Shown here one piece after another: positions 43,147 to 51,272 of a stretch of 64,000 nt of DNA (position 1 is the first letter of the stretch; every line of letters starts with the position of its first letter). The stretch comes from Rhodocyclales bacterium. Its GTDB lineage: Bacteria > Pseudomonadota > Gammaproteobacteria > Burkholderiales > Rhodocyclaceae. The DNA lies in the NCBI GenBank assembly GCA_016214145.1, contig JACRPA010000008.1, positions 48,939-112,938 of the forward strand, in the 5' to 3' direction. The position numbers and the translations under genes are program-made. Below the pieces are notes generated by a model. It searched no databases, was not told where the DNA came from, and worked only from the letters and a program-made list of their open reading frames with translations.

Positions 43147-44676
43147 ATGGCCGCCGCCGAATTCACCACCCCTGAAATGAAGGACTTCCCCGCCATCCCG
43201 GCGCTGCAGCGGGACGCCATGGCGGAGAGCAAGCCCTATGTCGCCGCCGAGAAGATCAACGAAGCCCTCGGCTTCCCCGGCGAACTGGTGCCGGACTGGG
43301 AAAGCAAGGCCATCGACAAGATGGGCGATCTGCTGAAGAAGTACCGCTCGCTGAAGGTCTACCTGGATGCCTGCGTGCATTGCGGCGCCTGCACCGACAA
43401 GTGCCACTACTTCCTCGGCACCGGCGACCCGAAGAACATGCCGGTGGCGCGCCAGGACCTGATGCGCGGCGTCTACCGCCGCCACTTCACCCTGGCCGGC
43501 AAGCTGTTCCCCAAACTGGTCGGCGCGACGGAACTCACGCGCGACGTCCTCGACGACTGGTACAAGTACTACAACCAGTGCTCCGAGTGCCGCCGCTGCT
43601 CGGTGTTCTGCCCCTACGGCATCGACACCGCCGAGATCACCATGGCCGGCCGCGAGATCCTCGATTCGATCGGCTACGGCCAGAAGTACTCGAACGAGAT
43701 CATCGGCAAGGTGCACAAGATCGGCAACAACCTCGGCCTGCCCGGGCCGGCGCTGGCGAACACACTCGAAGGCCTGGAAGAGGACGTCAAGGAGGACACC
43801 GGCGTCGACGTCAAATTCCCGATGGACGTGCAGGGCGCCGAAGTCCTGCTGGTGACCCCCTCGGCCGACTTCTTCGCCGAGCCGCACATCGACAGCCTGA
43901 TTGGCTACGGCAAGGTGTTCCACGCCGCCGGTATTTCCTGGACGCTGTCCTCGAAGGCCTCGGAGGCCGGCAACTTCGGCATGTTCATCGGCAACTACGA
44001 CCAACTGCGCAAAATTGCGATGCGCATCCGCGAGGCGGCGCTGGAACTGGGCGTCAAGCGCATCGTCGTCGGCGAATGCGGCCACGCCTGGCGCGTCGCC
44101 TACAGCTTCTGGAACACCCTCACCGGCATCGGCGCCGGCGGCAACGACCCCTTCGCGGTGCAGCTGCAGAGCCAGCTCGACCACCGCTACAAGCAGCCGG
44201 CGCACATCTGCGAGGTGACCTGGGACCTGATCCAGCGCGGCGCCCTGAAATTCGACAAGGACGCCAACGACCACCGCATCGTCACCTTCCACGACTCCTG
44301 CAACGTGGCGCGCGCCTCGCGCATGGGCGACGCCCCCGGCGGCCAGTTCGAGATCCCGCGCAACATCATCCGCGCCGTGGCCAACAAGTACGTCGAGATG
44401 GCCCCCGGCACCACGCGCGAGGCGACCTTCTGCTGCGGCGGCGGCGGCGGCCTGCTCACCGACGAGCTGATCGAGTTGCGCGTCAAGGGCGCCCTGCCGC
44501 GCATGGAGGCGCTCAAGCAGGTGGTGGATCAGCAGGGCGTGAATTTCATGGCGACCATCTGCGCCATCTGCAAGGCGCAATTCACCAAGGTCCTGCCCTA
44601 CTACAAGTTCAACCGCGGCATGGTCGGCGGCGTGCACCAGCTCGTCAGCACGGCCATCCGGCTCGGCGACAAATAG
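43147..44676 (+). CDS. dsrK: DsrK, iron-sulfur catalytic subunit (HdrD-like)
   Basis: A 509-residue cytoplasmic protein related to heterodisulfide reductase HdrD. Two ferredoxin clusters (CVHCGACTDKCHYF and CSECRRCSVFCPYG) precede CCG-domain motifs (GECGHAW, CNVA, CCGGGGGLL, CAICKAQF) that bind the noncubane [4Fe-4S] centre. It is the expected site of reaction with the DsrC disulfide or trisulfide. Confidence 0.96.
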   Translation: MAAAEFTTPEMKDFPAIPALQRDAMAESKPYVAAEKINEALGFPGELVPDWESKAIDKMGDLLKKYRSLKVYLDACVHCGACTDKCHYFLGTGDPKNMPVARQDLMRGVYRRHFTLAGKLFPKLVGATELTRDVLDDWYKYYNQCSECRRCSVFCPYGIDTAEITMAGREILDSIGYGQKYSNEIIGKVHKIGNNLGLPGPALANTLEGLEEDVKEDTGVDVKFPMDVQGAEVLLVTPSADFFAEPHIDSLIGYGKVFHAAGISWTLSSKASEAGNFGMFIGNYDQLRKIAMRIREAALELGVKRIVVGECGHAWRVAYSFWNTLTGIGAGGNDPFAVQLQSQLDHRYKQPAHICEVTWDLIQRGALKFDKDANDHRIVTFHDSCNVARASRMGDAPGGQFEIPRNIIRAVANKYVEMAPGTTREATFCCGGGGGLLTDELIELRVKGALPRMEALKQVVDQQGVNFMATICAICKAQFTKVLPYYKFNRGMVGGVHQLVSTAIRLGDK

Positions 44677-44697
44677 CGAGTTATCCAGGAGACAACC

Positions 44698-46674
44698 ATG
44701 TCGGTCACCAATGAAAAATCCGATGCCCAGCAACTGAACTTCCGCCGCTACAAGGAAGGCGACAGCAAGCTCGGGCCCCTGAACAAATACATTTTCCAGG
44801 CCAGCCACTCCTACAAGTGCCCGACCTACATCCAGTCGACGCCGCCCTGCCAGGGCAGCTGCCCATCCGGCGAGGACATCCGCGGCTACCTGAACATCGT
44901 GCGCGGCGTCGAGAAGCCGCCGGTCGGCGCCGACGGCAAGCCGGTCATGCCGTGGCAGGAATACGCCTGGCGCCGCCTGACGGAAGCCAATCCCTTCCCC
45001 TCGGTGATGGGCCGCGTCTGCCCGGCGCCCTGCGAGACCGGCTGCAACCGCAATGCGCTGGAGGACCACGTCGGCATCAACTCCGTCGAGCACTTCCTCG
45101 GCGAGTACGCCATCCAGAACAATCTGAAGTTCGCCGCCCCCGCGACGAAGACCGGCAAGAAGGTGGCGGTCATCGGCGGCGGCCCGGCCGGCCTCTCCGT
45201 CGCCTACCAGCTGGCGCGCATGGGCCACGCCGTGACGATTTTCGACGAGCATGAATTCCTCGGCGGCATGATGCGCTACGGCATCCCCGGCTTCCGCACG
45301 CCGCGCGAGGTCCTCGACGCCGAGATCCAGCGCATCCTCGACCTGGGCGTGGCGACGCGCCTGAAGACGCGCATCGGCAGCGACATCACCATGGAAGAGA
45401 TCCGCAAGCAGTTCGACGCGGTGTTCCTCGGCCTCGGCGCCCAGGGCGGCCGCGCCCTGCCCTGCGACGGCAACGACGCGCCCAACGTGGTGACGGCGAC
45501 CTCCTTCCTGCGCGCCTTCAACGACGGCCGCATGCGCCACGTCGGCAAGCGCGTGGTGGTGGTCGGCGGCGGCGACACCTCGATCGACGTCGCCACGGTG
45601 GCGCGCCGCCTCGGCGCCATCGACAACCCGAAGCCCACCGACTATGCCGAGAACGTCATCGGCGGCCGCGCCGCCCACGACGTGGCCGAGATTTCCGCCC
45701 GCCAGGGCGCCGAGGTGACGCTGACCTCGGTGTTCGGCGTCGACAAGATGCAGGCCAACAAGCACGAGATCGAGCAGGCCAGGGCGGAAGGCATCGACAT
45801 CCGCGGCGGCTGGGCGCCGGTCGGCGTGGTGCGCGGCGCGGACGGCCGCGCCACGGCGCTGCGCGTGGCGCAGTGCGAAGCCAAGTTCGTCGGCCCGAAG
45901 CTCGAGATCAAGATGATCGAGGGCACCGAGCAGGACATCCAGGCCGACCTCATCGTCTCGGCCATCGGCCAGTCCGTGGATTTCAGCGGCCTCGAGGAAT
46001 TCGATTCCGGCAAGGGCAGCATCGCCGCCGACAAGAACTACCAGGTGCAGGGCAAGCCGGGCGTGTTCACCGGCGGCGACGTCATCCGCCCGCATCTGCT
46101 CACCACCGCCATCGGCCACGGCTGGATCGCCGCCGAGGGCATCGACCGCTTCCTGCGCGGCGAAGAGCAGGAGAAGCGCGCCAAGATCGACGTGCACTAC
46201 TGGGACATGCAGCGCAAGCTGGTGGAAAAGGGCACGGCGCCGAAGGAGATTCACGAGCCGCTGCGCGGCACCGACAGCGCCAACGTCGCCGTGCACAACT
46301 TCGACAACCGCTCCGACCGCTACGTCATCACGCACAAGGAGCTGTTCCTCGGCCATTTCAGCTACACGCCGCGCCACATCCGCAACGTCATCACGCTCTC
46401 CAAGGAATCCGCCCTGGGCAACTTCCAGGAGCGCCTCGATCCGCTCGACGAGAAGCAGGCCATCGCCGAAGCCAAGCGCTGCATGAGCTGCGGCCAGTGC
46501 TTCGAGTGCGACAACTGCGTGGTGTACTGCCCGCAGACGGCGGTGTCCCGCGTCAAGAAGACCGAGGCGACCACCGGCCGCTATGTGACGACCGACTACT
46601 CGAAGTGCATCGGCTGCCACATCTGCGCCGACGTCTGCCCGACCGGCTACATCCAGATGGGGTTGGGGGAGTGA
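44698..46674 (+). CDS. dsrL: DsrL, NAD(P)H:acceptor oxidoreductase
   Basis: A 658-residue iron-sulfur flavoprotein like the small subunit of glutamate synthase. N-terminal Cys motif (PPCQGSCPSG), FAD site (IGGGPAGLSVAYQLARMGH), NAD(P) site (VGGGDTSIDVATVARRLG), second FAD element (VFTGGDVI) and two C-terminal ferredoxin clusters (CMSCGQC...CVVYCPQ and CIGCHICADVCPTG). DsrL takes electrons from DsrAB during sulfur oxidation and is diagnostic for the oxidative pathway. Confidence 0.96.
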   Translation: MSVTNEKSDAQQLNFRRYKEGDSKLGPLNKYIFQASHSYKCPTYIQSTPPCQGSCPSGEDIRGYLNIVRGVEKPPVGADGKPVMPWQEYAWRRLTEANPFPSVMGRVCPAPCETGCNRNALEDHVGINSVEHFLGEYAIQNNLKFAAPATKTGKKVAVIGGGPAGLSVAYQLARMGHAVTIFDEHEFLGGMMRYGIPGFRTPREVLDAEIQRILDLGVATRLKTRIGSDITMEEIRKQFDAVFLGLGAQGGRALPCDGNDAPNVVTATSFLRAFNDGRMRHVGKRVVVVGGGDTSIDVATVARRLGAIDNPKPTDYAENVIGGRAAHDVAEISARQGAEVTLTSVFGVDKMQANKHEIEQARAEGIDIRGGWAPVGVVRGADGRATALRVAQCEAKFVGPKLEIKMIEGTEQDIQADLIVSAIGQSVDFSGLEEFDSGKGSIAADKNYQVQGKPGVFTGGDVIRPHLLTTAIGHGWIAAEGIDRFLRGEEQEKRAKIDVHYWDMQRKLVEKGTAPKEIHEPLRGTDSANVAVHNFDNRSDRYVITHKELFLGHFSYTPRHIRNVITLSKESALGNFQERLDPLDEKQAIAEAKRCMSCGQCFECDNCVVYCPQTAVSRVKKTEATTGRYVTTDYSKCIGCHICADVCPTGYIQMGLGE

Positions 46675-46700
46675 GGCGTGAGGGGTGAGGCGTGAGGAGA
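46673..46700 (+). repeat. Short tandem repeat GTGAGGCGTGAGG before dsrJ
   Basis: GTGAGGCGTGAGGG and TGAGGCGTGAGGAG repeat directly across the end of dsrL and into the dsrJ ribosome site. The repeat supplies the GTGAGGAG part of the site, so slippage could change dsrJ spacing. Confidence 0.7.
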
Positions 46701-46705
46701 AAACC

Positions 46706-47170
46706 ATGAGCCACCGCATCCTCCGCACCCTCGGTCTCGCCGTGCTGGCGGGACTGACTTTTGCCGCGGCCAACGCGGCGGAGCCAGGCCGCACGCCGCT
46801 GCCGGCCATCGCCATCGAGAAGCCCGGCCAGTGCGTCGAACCGAAGGACGTCATGCGGCGCGACCACATGAAGCTGCTCAAGCACCAGCGCGACAAGACC
46901 ATGCACGAAGGCATCCGCACGAAGCCGCACAGCCTGAACGAATGCATTTCCTGCCACGCCAGCCGGAAGACCGGCAGCGTCACCGGCGACAGCGGCTTCT
47001 GCCAGAGCTGCCATGACTACGCGGCGGTGAAGCTCGACTGCTGGGACTGCCACCAGCCCAAGGCGAAGCCGGCCATGCAGAGCCAGGCCGGCCCGTCGAC
47101 GCGCGATCTGCTCGACGCCATGCAGCGCGGCCGGGGCGGCCAGGAACCCGCCAAGGAGGCGAAGCCATGA
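46706..47170 (+). CDS. dsrJ: DsrJ, periplasmic triheme cytochrome c
   Basis: A 154-residue protein with an N-terminal signal/anchor and three CxxCH haem sites: Cys80-His84, Cys99-His103 and Cys112-His116. Cys43 (PGQCVEP) fits the unusual cysteine ligand of one DsrJ haem. Start 46706 puts the hydrophobic leader (TLGLAVLAGLTFAAANAA) at the N-terminus and has GAGGAGA upstream. The leader itself contains a copy of the 23-base motif. It overlaps dsrO by ATGA. Confidence 0.94.
   Translation: MSHRILRTLGLAVLAGLTFAAANAAEPGRTPLPAIAIEKPGQCVEPKDVMRRDHMKLLKHQRDKTMHEGIRTKPHSLNECISCHASRKTGSVTGDSGFCQSCHDYAAVKLDCWDCHQPKAKPAMQSQAGPSTRDLLDAMQRGRGGQEPAKEAKP
46739..46761 (+). repeat. GCCG[T/A]-N10-CTGACTTT motif, copy 9 (inside the dsrJ leader)
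   Basis: GCCGT at 46739-46743, GCTGGCGGGA, CTGACTTT at 46754-46761, then TGCC. It is read in frame as AVLAGLTF within the signal peptide. Confidence 0.85.
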
Positions 47171-47907
47171 GCGACAACAACGGCATCAGCCGCCGCGGCT
47201 TCATGGCGATTTCCGCAGCCACCCTCGGCGGCATCGCGTTGGCCCCCGGCATCAACCTGATCGAGATCGCCGCCGCCAAGCCCGACGCCGAGGGCGTCAC
47301 CGCCAAGGTGCGCTGGGGCATGCTCATCGACACCACGCGCTGCCAGACCGGCTGCACCGACTGCGTCAGCGCCTGCGGCAAGGAAAACGGCCTCGGCGAG
47401 GTGAAGAAGCCGCGCACCGACGCGCAGTGGATCCGCAAGATCGACCTGAAGGACCTCAAGACCGGCCGCGCCCTCTCGCTGCCGATGATGTGCCAGCACT
47501 GCGCCAACCCGCCCTGCGTGGACGTCTGCCCGACCGGCGCCTCGTTCAAGCGCGCCGACGGCATCGTGCTGGTCGACCGCCACATCTGCATCGGCTGCCG
47601 CTACTGCATGATGGCCTGCCCCTACAAGGCGCGCTCCTTCGTGCACGAGCCGCACACCGACCAGAACCCGGAAGTGCCACGCGGCCAGGGCTGCGTCGAG
47701 GGCTGCACGCTGTGCGTGCACCGCGTCGACCGTGGCGGCAAGCCGGCCTGCGTCGAGGCCTGCGCCGCAGCCGGCCACAACGCCATGCTCTTCGGCGACC
47801 TGAACGACCCGGCGAGCGACATCTCGAAACGCATCAAGGAAGTCGCTACTACGCAAGTGCGCGCCGATCTCCGGCTCGACACCGGCGTCCGTTACCAGGG
47901 GATTTGA
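47167..47907 (+). CDS. dsrO: DsrO, periplasmic ferredoxin subunit
   Basis: A 246-residue Tat-exported protein (SRRGFMAISAATLGG) with four ferredoxin-type Cys groups, among them CQTGCTDCVSAC, CQHCANPPCVDVCP, CIGCRYCMMACP and CTLCVHR...CVEAC. It should pass electrons between DsrJ and DsrP on the periplasmic face of DsrMKJOP. Confidence 0.95.
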   Translation: MSDNNGISRRGFMAISAATLGGIALAPGINLIEIAAAKPDAEGVTAKVRWGMLIDTTRCQTGCTDCVSACGKENGLGEVKKPRTDAQWIRKIDLKDLKTGRALSLPMMCQHCANPPCVDVCPTGASFKRADGIVLVDRHICIGCRYCMMACPYKARSFVHEPHTDQNPEVPRGQGCVEGCTLCVHRVDRGGKPACVEACAAAGHNAMLFGDLNDPASDISKRIKEVATTQVRADLRLDTGVRYQGI

Positions 47908-47909
47908 AA

Positions 47910-49115
47910 ATGGTGAACGTCGTTTATCGCGCACTCGACAACCGCGGCGGCTTCTATGCCCTGCTCGCCCTGCTCGGCGCGTTCCTCGCCCTGGGCGCCG
48001 GCGCCTTCCTCTACATGGAGCACAGCGGCCACGTGGTCACCGGCATGGACAACCAGATCGTCTGGGGCATGCCGCACGTCTTCGCCGTGTTCCTCATCGT
48101 CGCCGCCTCGGGTGCGCTCAACGTCGCCTCCACCGCTTCCGTCTTCGGCAAGGCAGAGTACAAGCCGCTGGCCCCGCTCTCCGGCCTGCTCGCCTTTGCA
48201 CTTCTGCTCGGCGGCCTGACGGTGCTGATGCTCGACCTGGGCCGGTCGGACCGCCTCATCGTGGCGATGACCTACTACAACTTCAAGTCGATCTTCGCCC
48301 TCAACGTCATCCTCTACACCGGCTTCTTCGCCATCGTGGCGGCGTATCTGTGGACGATGATGGAGCGGCGCATGAACCGCTATTCCAAGCCGGCCGGACT
48401 CGCCGCCTTCATCTGGCGCCTGTCGCTCACCACCGGCACCGGCTCCATCTTCGGCTTCCTGGTGGCGCGCGAAGCCTACGACTCGGCCCTGCTGGCGCCC
48501 ATGTTCATCGTCTTCTCCTTCGCCTACGGCACGGCGATCTTCCTGATCGTGCTGATGGCCGCCTGCCGCCTGGACGGCCGCCCGCTGGGCGACGCCATCG
48601 TCGGCCGGCTGAAGAACCTGCTCGGCACCTTCGTCGCCGCCTCGCTCTACTTCACCGCGGTGTTCCACCTGACCAAGCTCTATGTCACCAAATTCCACGG
48701 CATCGAGCGCTTCATCCTGCTCGACGGCGGCATCCACACCACGCTGTTCTGGCTCGGCCAGGTGCTGGTCGGCGGCGTTGCGCCGCTCGTCATCCTGTTC
48801 CATCCACTACTGTCGAAGTCGCGCGGCTGGCTGGTTGCGGCCTGCCTGCTGATCGTCGCCGGCGGCCTTGCGCAGATGTTCGTCACCATCATCGGCGCCC
48901 AGGCTTACCCCCTGTCGATCTTCCCGGGTTATGAAGTCTCAAGCAGCTTTTTCGACGGCAAGATCAACGGCTATGCTCCCAGTCTGCCCGAGACCTTCCT
49001 CGGCATGGGCGGCGTCGCTCTGGCGCTTGCCGCCGTGGCGGTGGGCGTCAAGGTGCTGCGTTTCCTGCCCGAGAACATGGACGACGCGGCAATCGATCCG
49101 CACCACGCCAAGTAA
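47910..49115 (+). CDS. dsrP: DsrP, NrfD-family membrane subunit
   Basis: A 401-residue protein with about ten membrane spans, for example GGFYALLALLGAFLALGAGAF and LIVLMAACRLDGRPLG. It belongs to the same family as HybB and exchanges electrons with quinone. The start at 47910 lies 2 bases after the dsrO stop. It ends the DsrMKJOP set. Confidence 0.94.
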   Translation: MVNVVYRALDNRGGFYALLALLGAFLALGAGAFLYMEHSGHVVTGMDNQIVWGMPHVFAVFLIVAASGALNVASTASVFGKAEYKPLAPLSGLLAFALLLGGLTVLMLDLGRSDRLIVAMTYYNFKSIFALNVILYTGFFAIVAAYLWTMMERRMNRYSKPAGLAAFIWRLSLTTGTGSIFGFLVAREAYDSALLAPMFIVFSFAYGTAIFLIVLMAACRLDGRPLGDAIVGRLKNLLGTFVAASLYFTAVFHLTKLYVTKFHGIERFILLDGGIHTTLFWLGQVLVGGVAPLVILFHPLLSKSRGWLVAACLLIVAGGLAQMFVTIIGAQAYPLSIFPGYEVSSSFFDGKINGYAPSLPETFLGMGGVALALAAVAVGVKVLRFLPENMDDAAIDPHHAK

Positions 49116-49149
49116 GTCCTGACGCGCGGCGTTCTGCTGCGCGCTTTCC

Positions 49150-50556
49150 ATGCACCGCTTCCTCATCTCCGCCGCGCACAAGTCCTCCGGCAAGACGACC
49201 ATCAGCCTCGGCCTGGCCGCCGCCCTGCGCGGCCGCGGCCTGACGGTGCAGACCTTCAAGAAGGGGCCGGACTACATCGACCCGATCTGGCTCGGCCTGG
49301 CCGGCGGCCGGCCCTGCCGCAACCTGGATTTCTACCTGCAGCCCTACGAAGAAATCCTCGACAGCTTCTCCCGTTACGGCGCGAATGCCGACGTCGCCCT
49401 CGTCGAGGGCAACAAGGGACTCTACGACGGGCTCGACCTCGCCGGCAGCAACAGCAACGCCGCGCTGGCCGAGCTGCTCGGCCTGCCCGTGGTGCTGGTG
49501 CTCGACGCGCGCGGCATGACGCGCGGCATCGCGCCGCTGATCCTCGGCTACCAGGCCTTCGACCGCAACATCCGCATCGCCGGCGTCATCCTCAACCGAC
49601 TCGGCGGCACGCGCCACGAGGCCAAGCTGCGCGCGGTCATCGAGCACTACACCGACGTGCCGGTGCTCGGCGCCGTGCTGGAGAACCCGGAGCTGGCCAT
49701 CGTCGAGCGCCACCTCGGCCTGATGCCCGCCAACGAGGCCGCCGCCGCCGAAGCGCGCATCGCGGCCATCGCCAAAACGGTGTCCGGGCAGGTGGACATC
49801 GAGCGCCTGCTGCAGGTGACGGCGACGGACAAGCCGCTGCGGCCCGCCATTGCGGCGGCCGCAGCGGCTGAACAACCGACATTGCGCGTCCCACAGGGAC
49901 TTCCTCTGGTCGTCGGCATCGCCCGCGACCCGGCCTTCGGCTTCTACTACGCCGACGACCTCGACGCCCTCCGGCAGGCCGGCGCCGAGCTGGTGTTCTT
50001 CAGCCCCATCGCCGACAAGGCCTTGCCCGAGGTGGACGCCCTCTTCCTCGGCGGCGGCTTCCCGGAGTGCTTCATGCGCGAACTGGAGGCCAACCGCGGC
50101 ATGCGCGAATCGGTGCGCAGCGCCATCGAAGCCGGCCTGCCGGCCTACGCCGAGTGCGGCGGTCTCATGTACCTCGCCCGCAGCCTGACGTGGCGCGGCG
50201 AGAAACGCGCAATGGCCGGCGTGATCGCCGCCGACGTGCTCATGCACGAGAAACCGGTCGGCCGCGGCTACGTGCGCCTGGCGCCCACCGCCGCCCATCC
50301 CTGGCTGCCGGCAGGCAGCCACCCCGACGAGATTCCGGCGCACGAATTCCATTACTCCAGCCTGGAGAACCTCGACCCGGCGACGCGCTTCGCCTACGCC
50401 GTGAAGCGCGGCCACGGCGCCGACGGCCGCCACGACGGCATCGTCCACAAGAATCTGCTCGCGTCCTACACCCACCTGCGCAGCGCCGGCAGCTGCAACT
50501 GGGCCGCCCGCTTCGTCGGCTTCGCCCGGCAGTGCCTTGCGGAGAAAACCGCATGA
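49150..50556 (+). CDS. dsrN: DsrN, cobyrinate a,c-diamide synthase-like amidase
   Basis: A 468-residue CobB/CbiA-type enzyme. An N-terminal dethiobiotin-synthase-like ATP site (AHKSSGKTTISLGLA, FKKGPDYIDP) is joined to a C-terminal glutamine amidotransferase (AYAECGGLMYLA with the catalytic Cys). In dsr operons it is taken to amidate siroheme for DsrAB. It could also act in cobalamin synthesis, which nrdJ would need. Confidence 0.92.
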   Translation: MHRFLISAAHKSSGKTTISLGLAAALRGRGLTVQTFKKGPDYIDPIWLGLAGGRPCRNLDFYLQPYEEILDSFSRYGANADVALVEGNKGLYDGLDLAGSNSNAALAELLGLPVVLVLDARGMTRGIAPLILGYQAFDRNIRIAGVILNRLGGTRHEAKLRAVIEHYTDVPVLGAVLENPELAIVERHLGLMPANEAAAAEARIAAIAKTVSGQVDIERLLQVTATDKPLRPAIAAAAAAEQPTLRVPQGLPLVVGIARDPAFGFYYADDLDALRQAGAELVFFSPIADKALPEVDALFLGGGFPECFMRELEANRGMRESVRSAIEAGLPAYAECGGLMYLARSLTWRGEKRAMAGVIAADVLMHEKPVGRGYVRLAPTAAHPWLPAGSHPDEIPAHEFHYSSLENLDPATRFAYAVKRGHGADGRHDGIVHKNLLASYTHLRSAGSCNWAARFVGFARQCLAEKTA

Positions 50557-50564
50557 CGCCTTTT

Positions 50565-50661
50565 ACCGTCATCCCCGCGAAAGCGGGGATCCAGTTTTTT
50601 AAACCTCCTGGATTCCCGCTTTTGCCCGAAGGAAATCCCTGTGGGACGCGGGAATGACGGG
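50565..50661. repeat. Family 4 repeat, copy d
   Basis: CCGTCATCCCCGCGAAAGCG and GGGATCCAG on the left are mirrored by CGGGAATGACGGG on the right, with inner GGATTCCCGC. It fills the spacer 50557-50682 between dsrN and the IscA-like gene and encodes the false upstream extension of the latter. Confidence 0.82.
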
Positions 50662-50682
50662 ACCGATAAACCAAGGAAAAAC

Positions 50683-51036
50683 ATGTTCACCCTGACCCCC
50701 GCCGCCGCCACCCGCATCCTCGATTCCGCCCAGCAGAGCGACGCCGTCGGCATGGCCCTGCGCGTCGCCGCCAAGATCGAGGAGGACGGCCAGCTCACCT
50801 TCGGCCTCGGCTTCGACGACGAGCGCGAGCACGACCTGTCCTACGAATGCGAGGGCCTCACCGTCCTCATCGCCCCGCCCAGCCGCGACCTGCTGGAAGG
50901 CATGCTGCTGGACTTCGTCGAGGTCGAAGCAGGCGACTGGCAGTTCGTCTTCATGCAGACCGAGTCGGCGGGCAGTTGCCCGCCCTCCAGTTGCGGCGGC
51001 TGCGGCAGCCGGGGCGGCTGCTCCTCGGGGAATTGA
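50683..51036 (+). CDS. dsrR: IscA/HesB-like protein at the DsrR position
   Basis: A 117-residue A-type carrier fold starting MFTLTPAAATRILDSA. The first IscA cysteine is missing (ALRVAAKIEEDGQLTFGL), as in A. vinosum DsrR, but a Cys-rich tail remains (SCPPSSCGGCGSRGGC). The start at 50683 follows CAAGGAAAA and excludes the repeat-derived extension. DsrR affects dsr expression after transcription in A. vinosum; here the Cys tail could still hold a cluster or metal. The symbol is by position. Confidence 0.75.
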   Translation: MFTLTPAAATRILDSAQQSDAVGMALRVAAKIEEDGQLTFGLGFDDEREHDLSYECEGLTVLIAPPSRDLLEGMLLDFVEVEAGDWQFVFMQTESAGSCPPSSCGGCGSRGGCSSGN

Positions 51037-51050
51037 ACGGCGGCGGCAGG

Positions 51051-51056
51051 TATAAT
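51051..51056 (+). promoter_or_regulatory. Possible extended -10 promoter before cysG
   Basis: GGCAGGTATAATGCG contains a perfect TATAAT preceded by a G-rich extended context. No good -35 sits at 16-18 bases. If active it would transcribe the composite repeat at 51079-51219 and then cysG, independently of the dsr operon. Confidence 0.4.
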
Positions 51057-51078
51057 GCGACCCTACCTTATCTTGCCA

Positions 51079-51219
51079 CCTGATTAGCGATACTTCAGCA
51101 AATCATGCTCGGACTTGAAACACCGATGTGGGAGCGGCGTCCTCGCCGCGATTGCAGCAGCCAATATCGCGGCGAGGACGCCGCTCCCACATGGTTGCTG
51201 AATATCGTCGCTAATCAGG
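51079..51219. repeat. Composite palindromic mini-element (MITE-like), copy 2
   Basis: Outer arms start CCTGATTAGCGA and end TCGCTAATCAGG. The inner palindrome GTGGGAGCGGCGTCCTCGCC and its inverse span 51128-51190, with loop GCAGCAGCCAATAT. The flanks between inner and outer arms (ATCATGCTCGGACTTGAA) align with those of the minus-strand copy at 34925-35065. It fills most of the 236-base spacer before cysG. Confidence 0.85.
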
Positions 51220-51272
51220 TCTTGCCATGAACGCGGCCGTGCACTGAAGCGGTCGCTGCCACCGTCGACTCC

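Noticed and set aside
42877..46983. A 1,368-codon open frame on the minus strand opposite dsrM-dsrK-dsrL-dsrJ
   Set aside because: It is a GC-skew shadow: composition is Val/Ala/Asp/Arg-rich with no family motif, and it runs antisense to four well-supported dsr genes.
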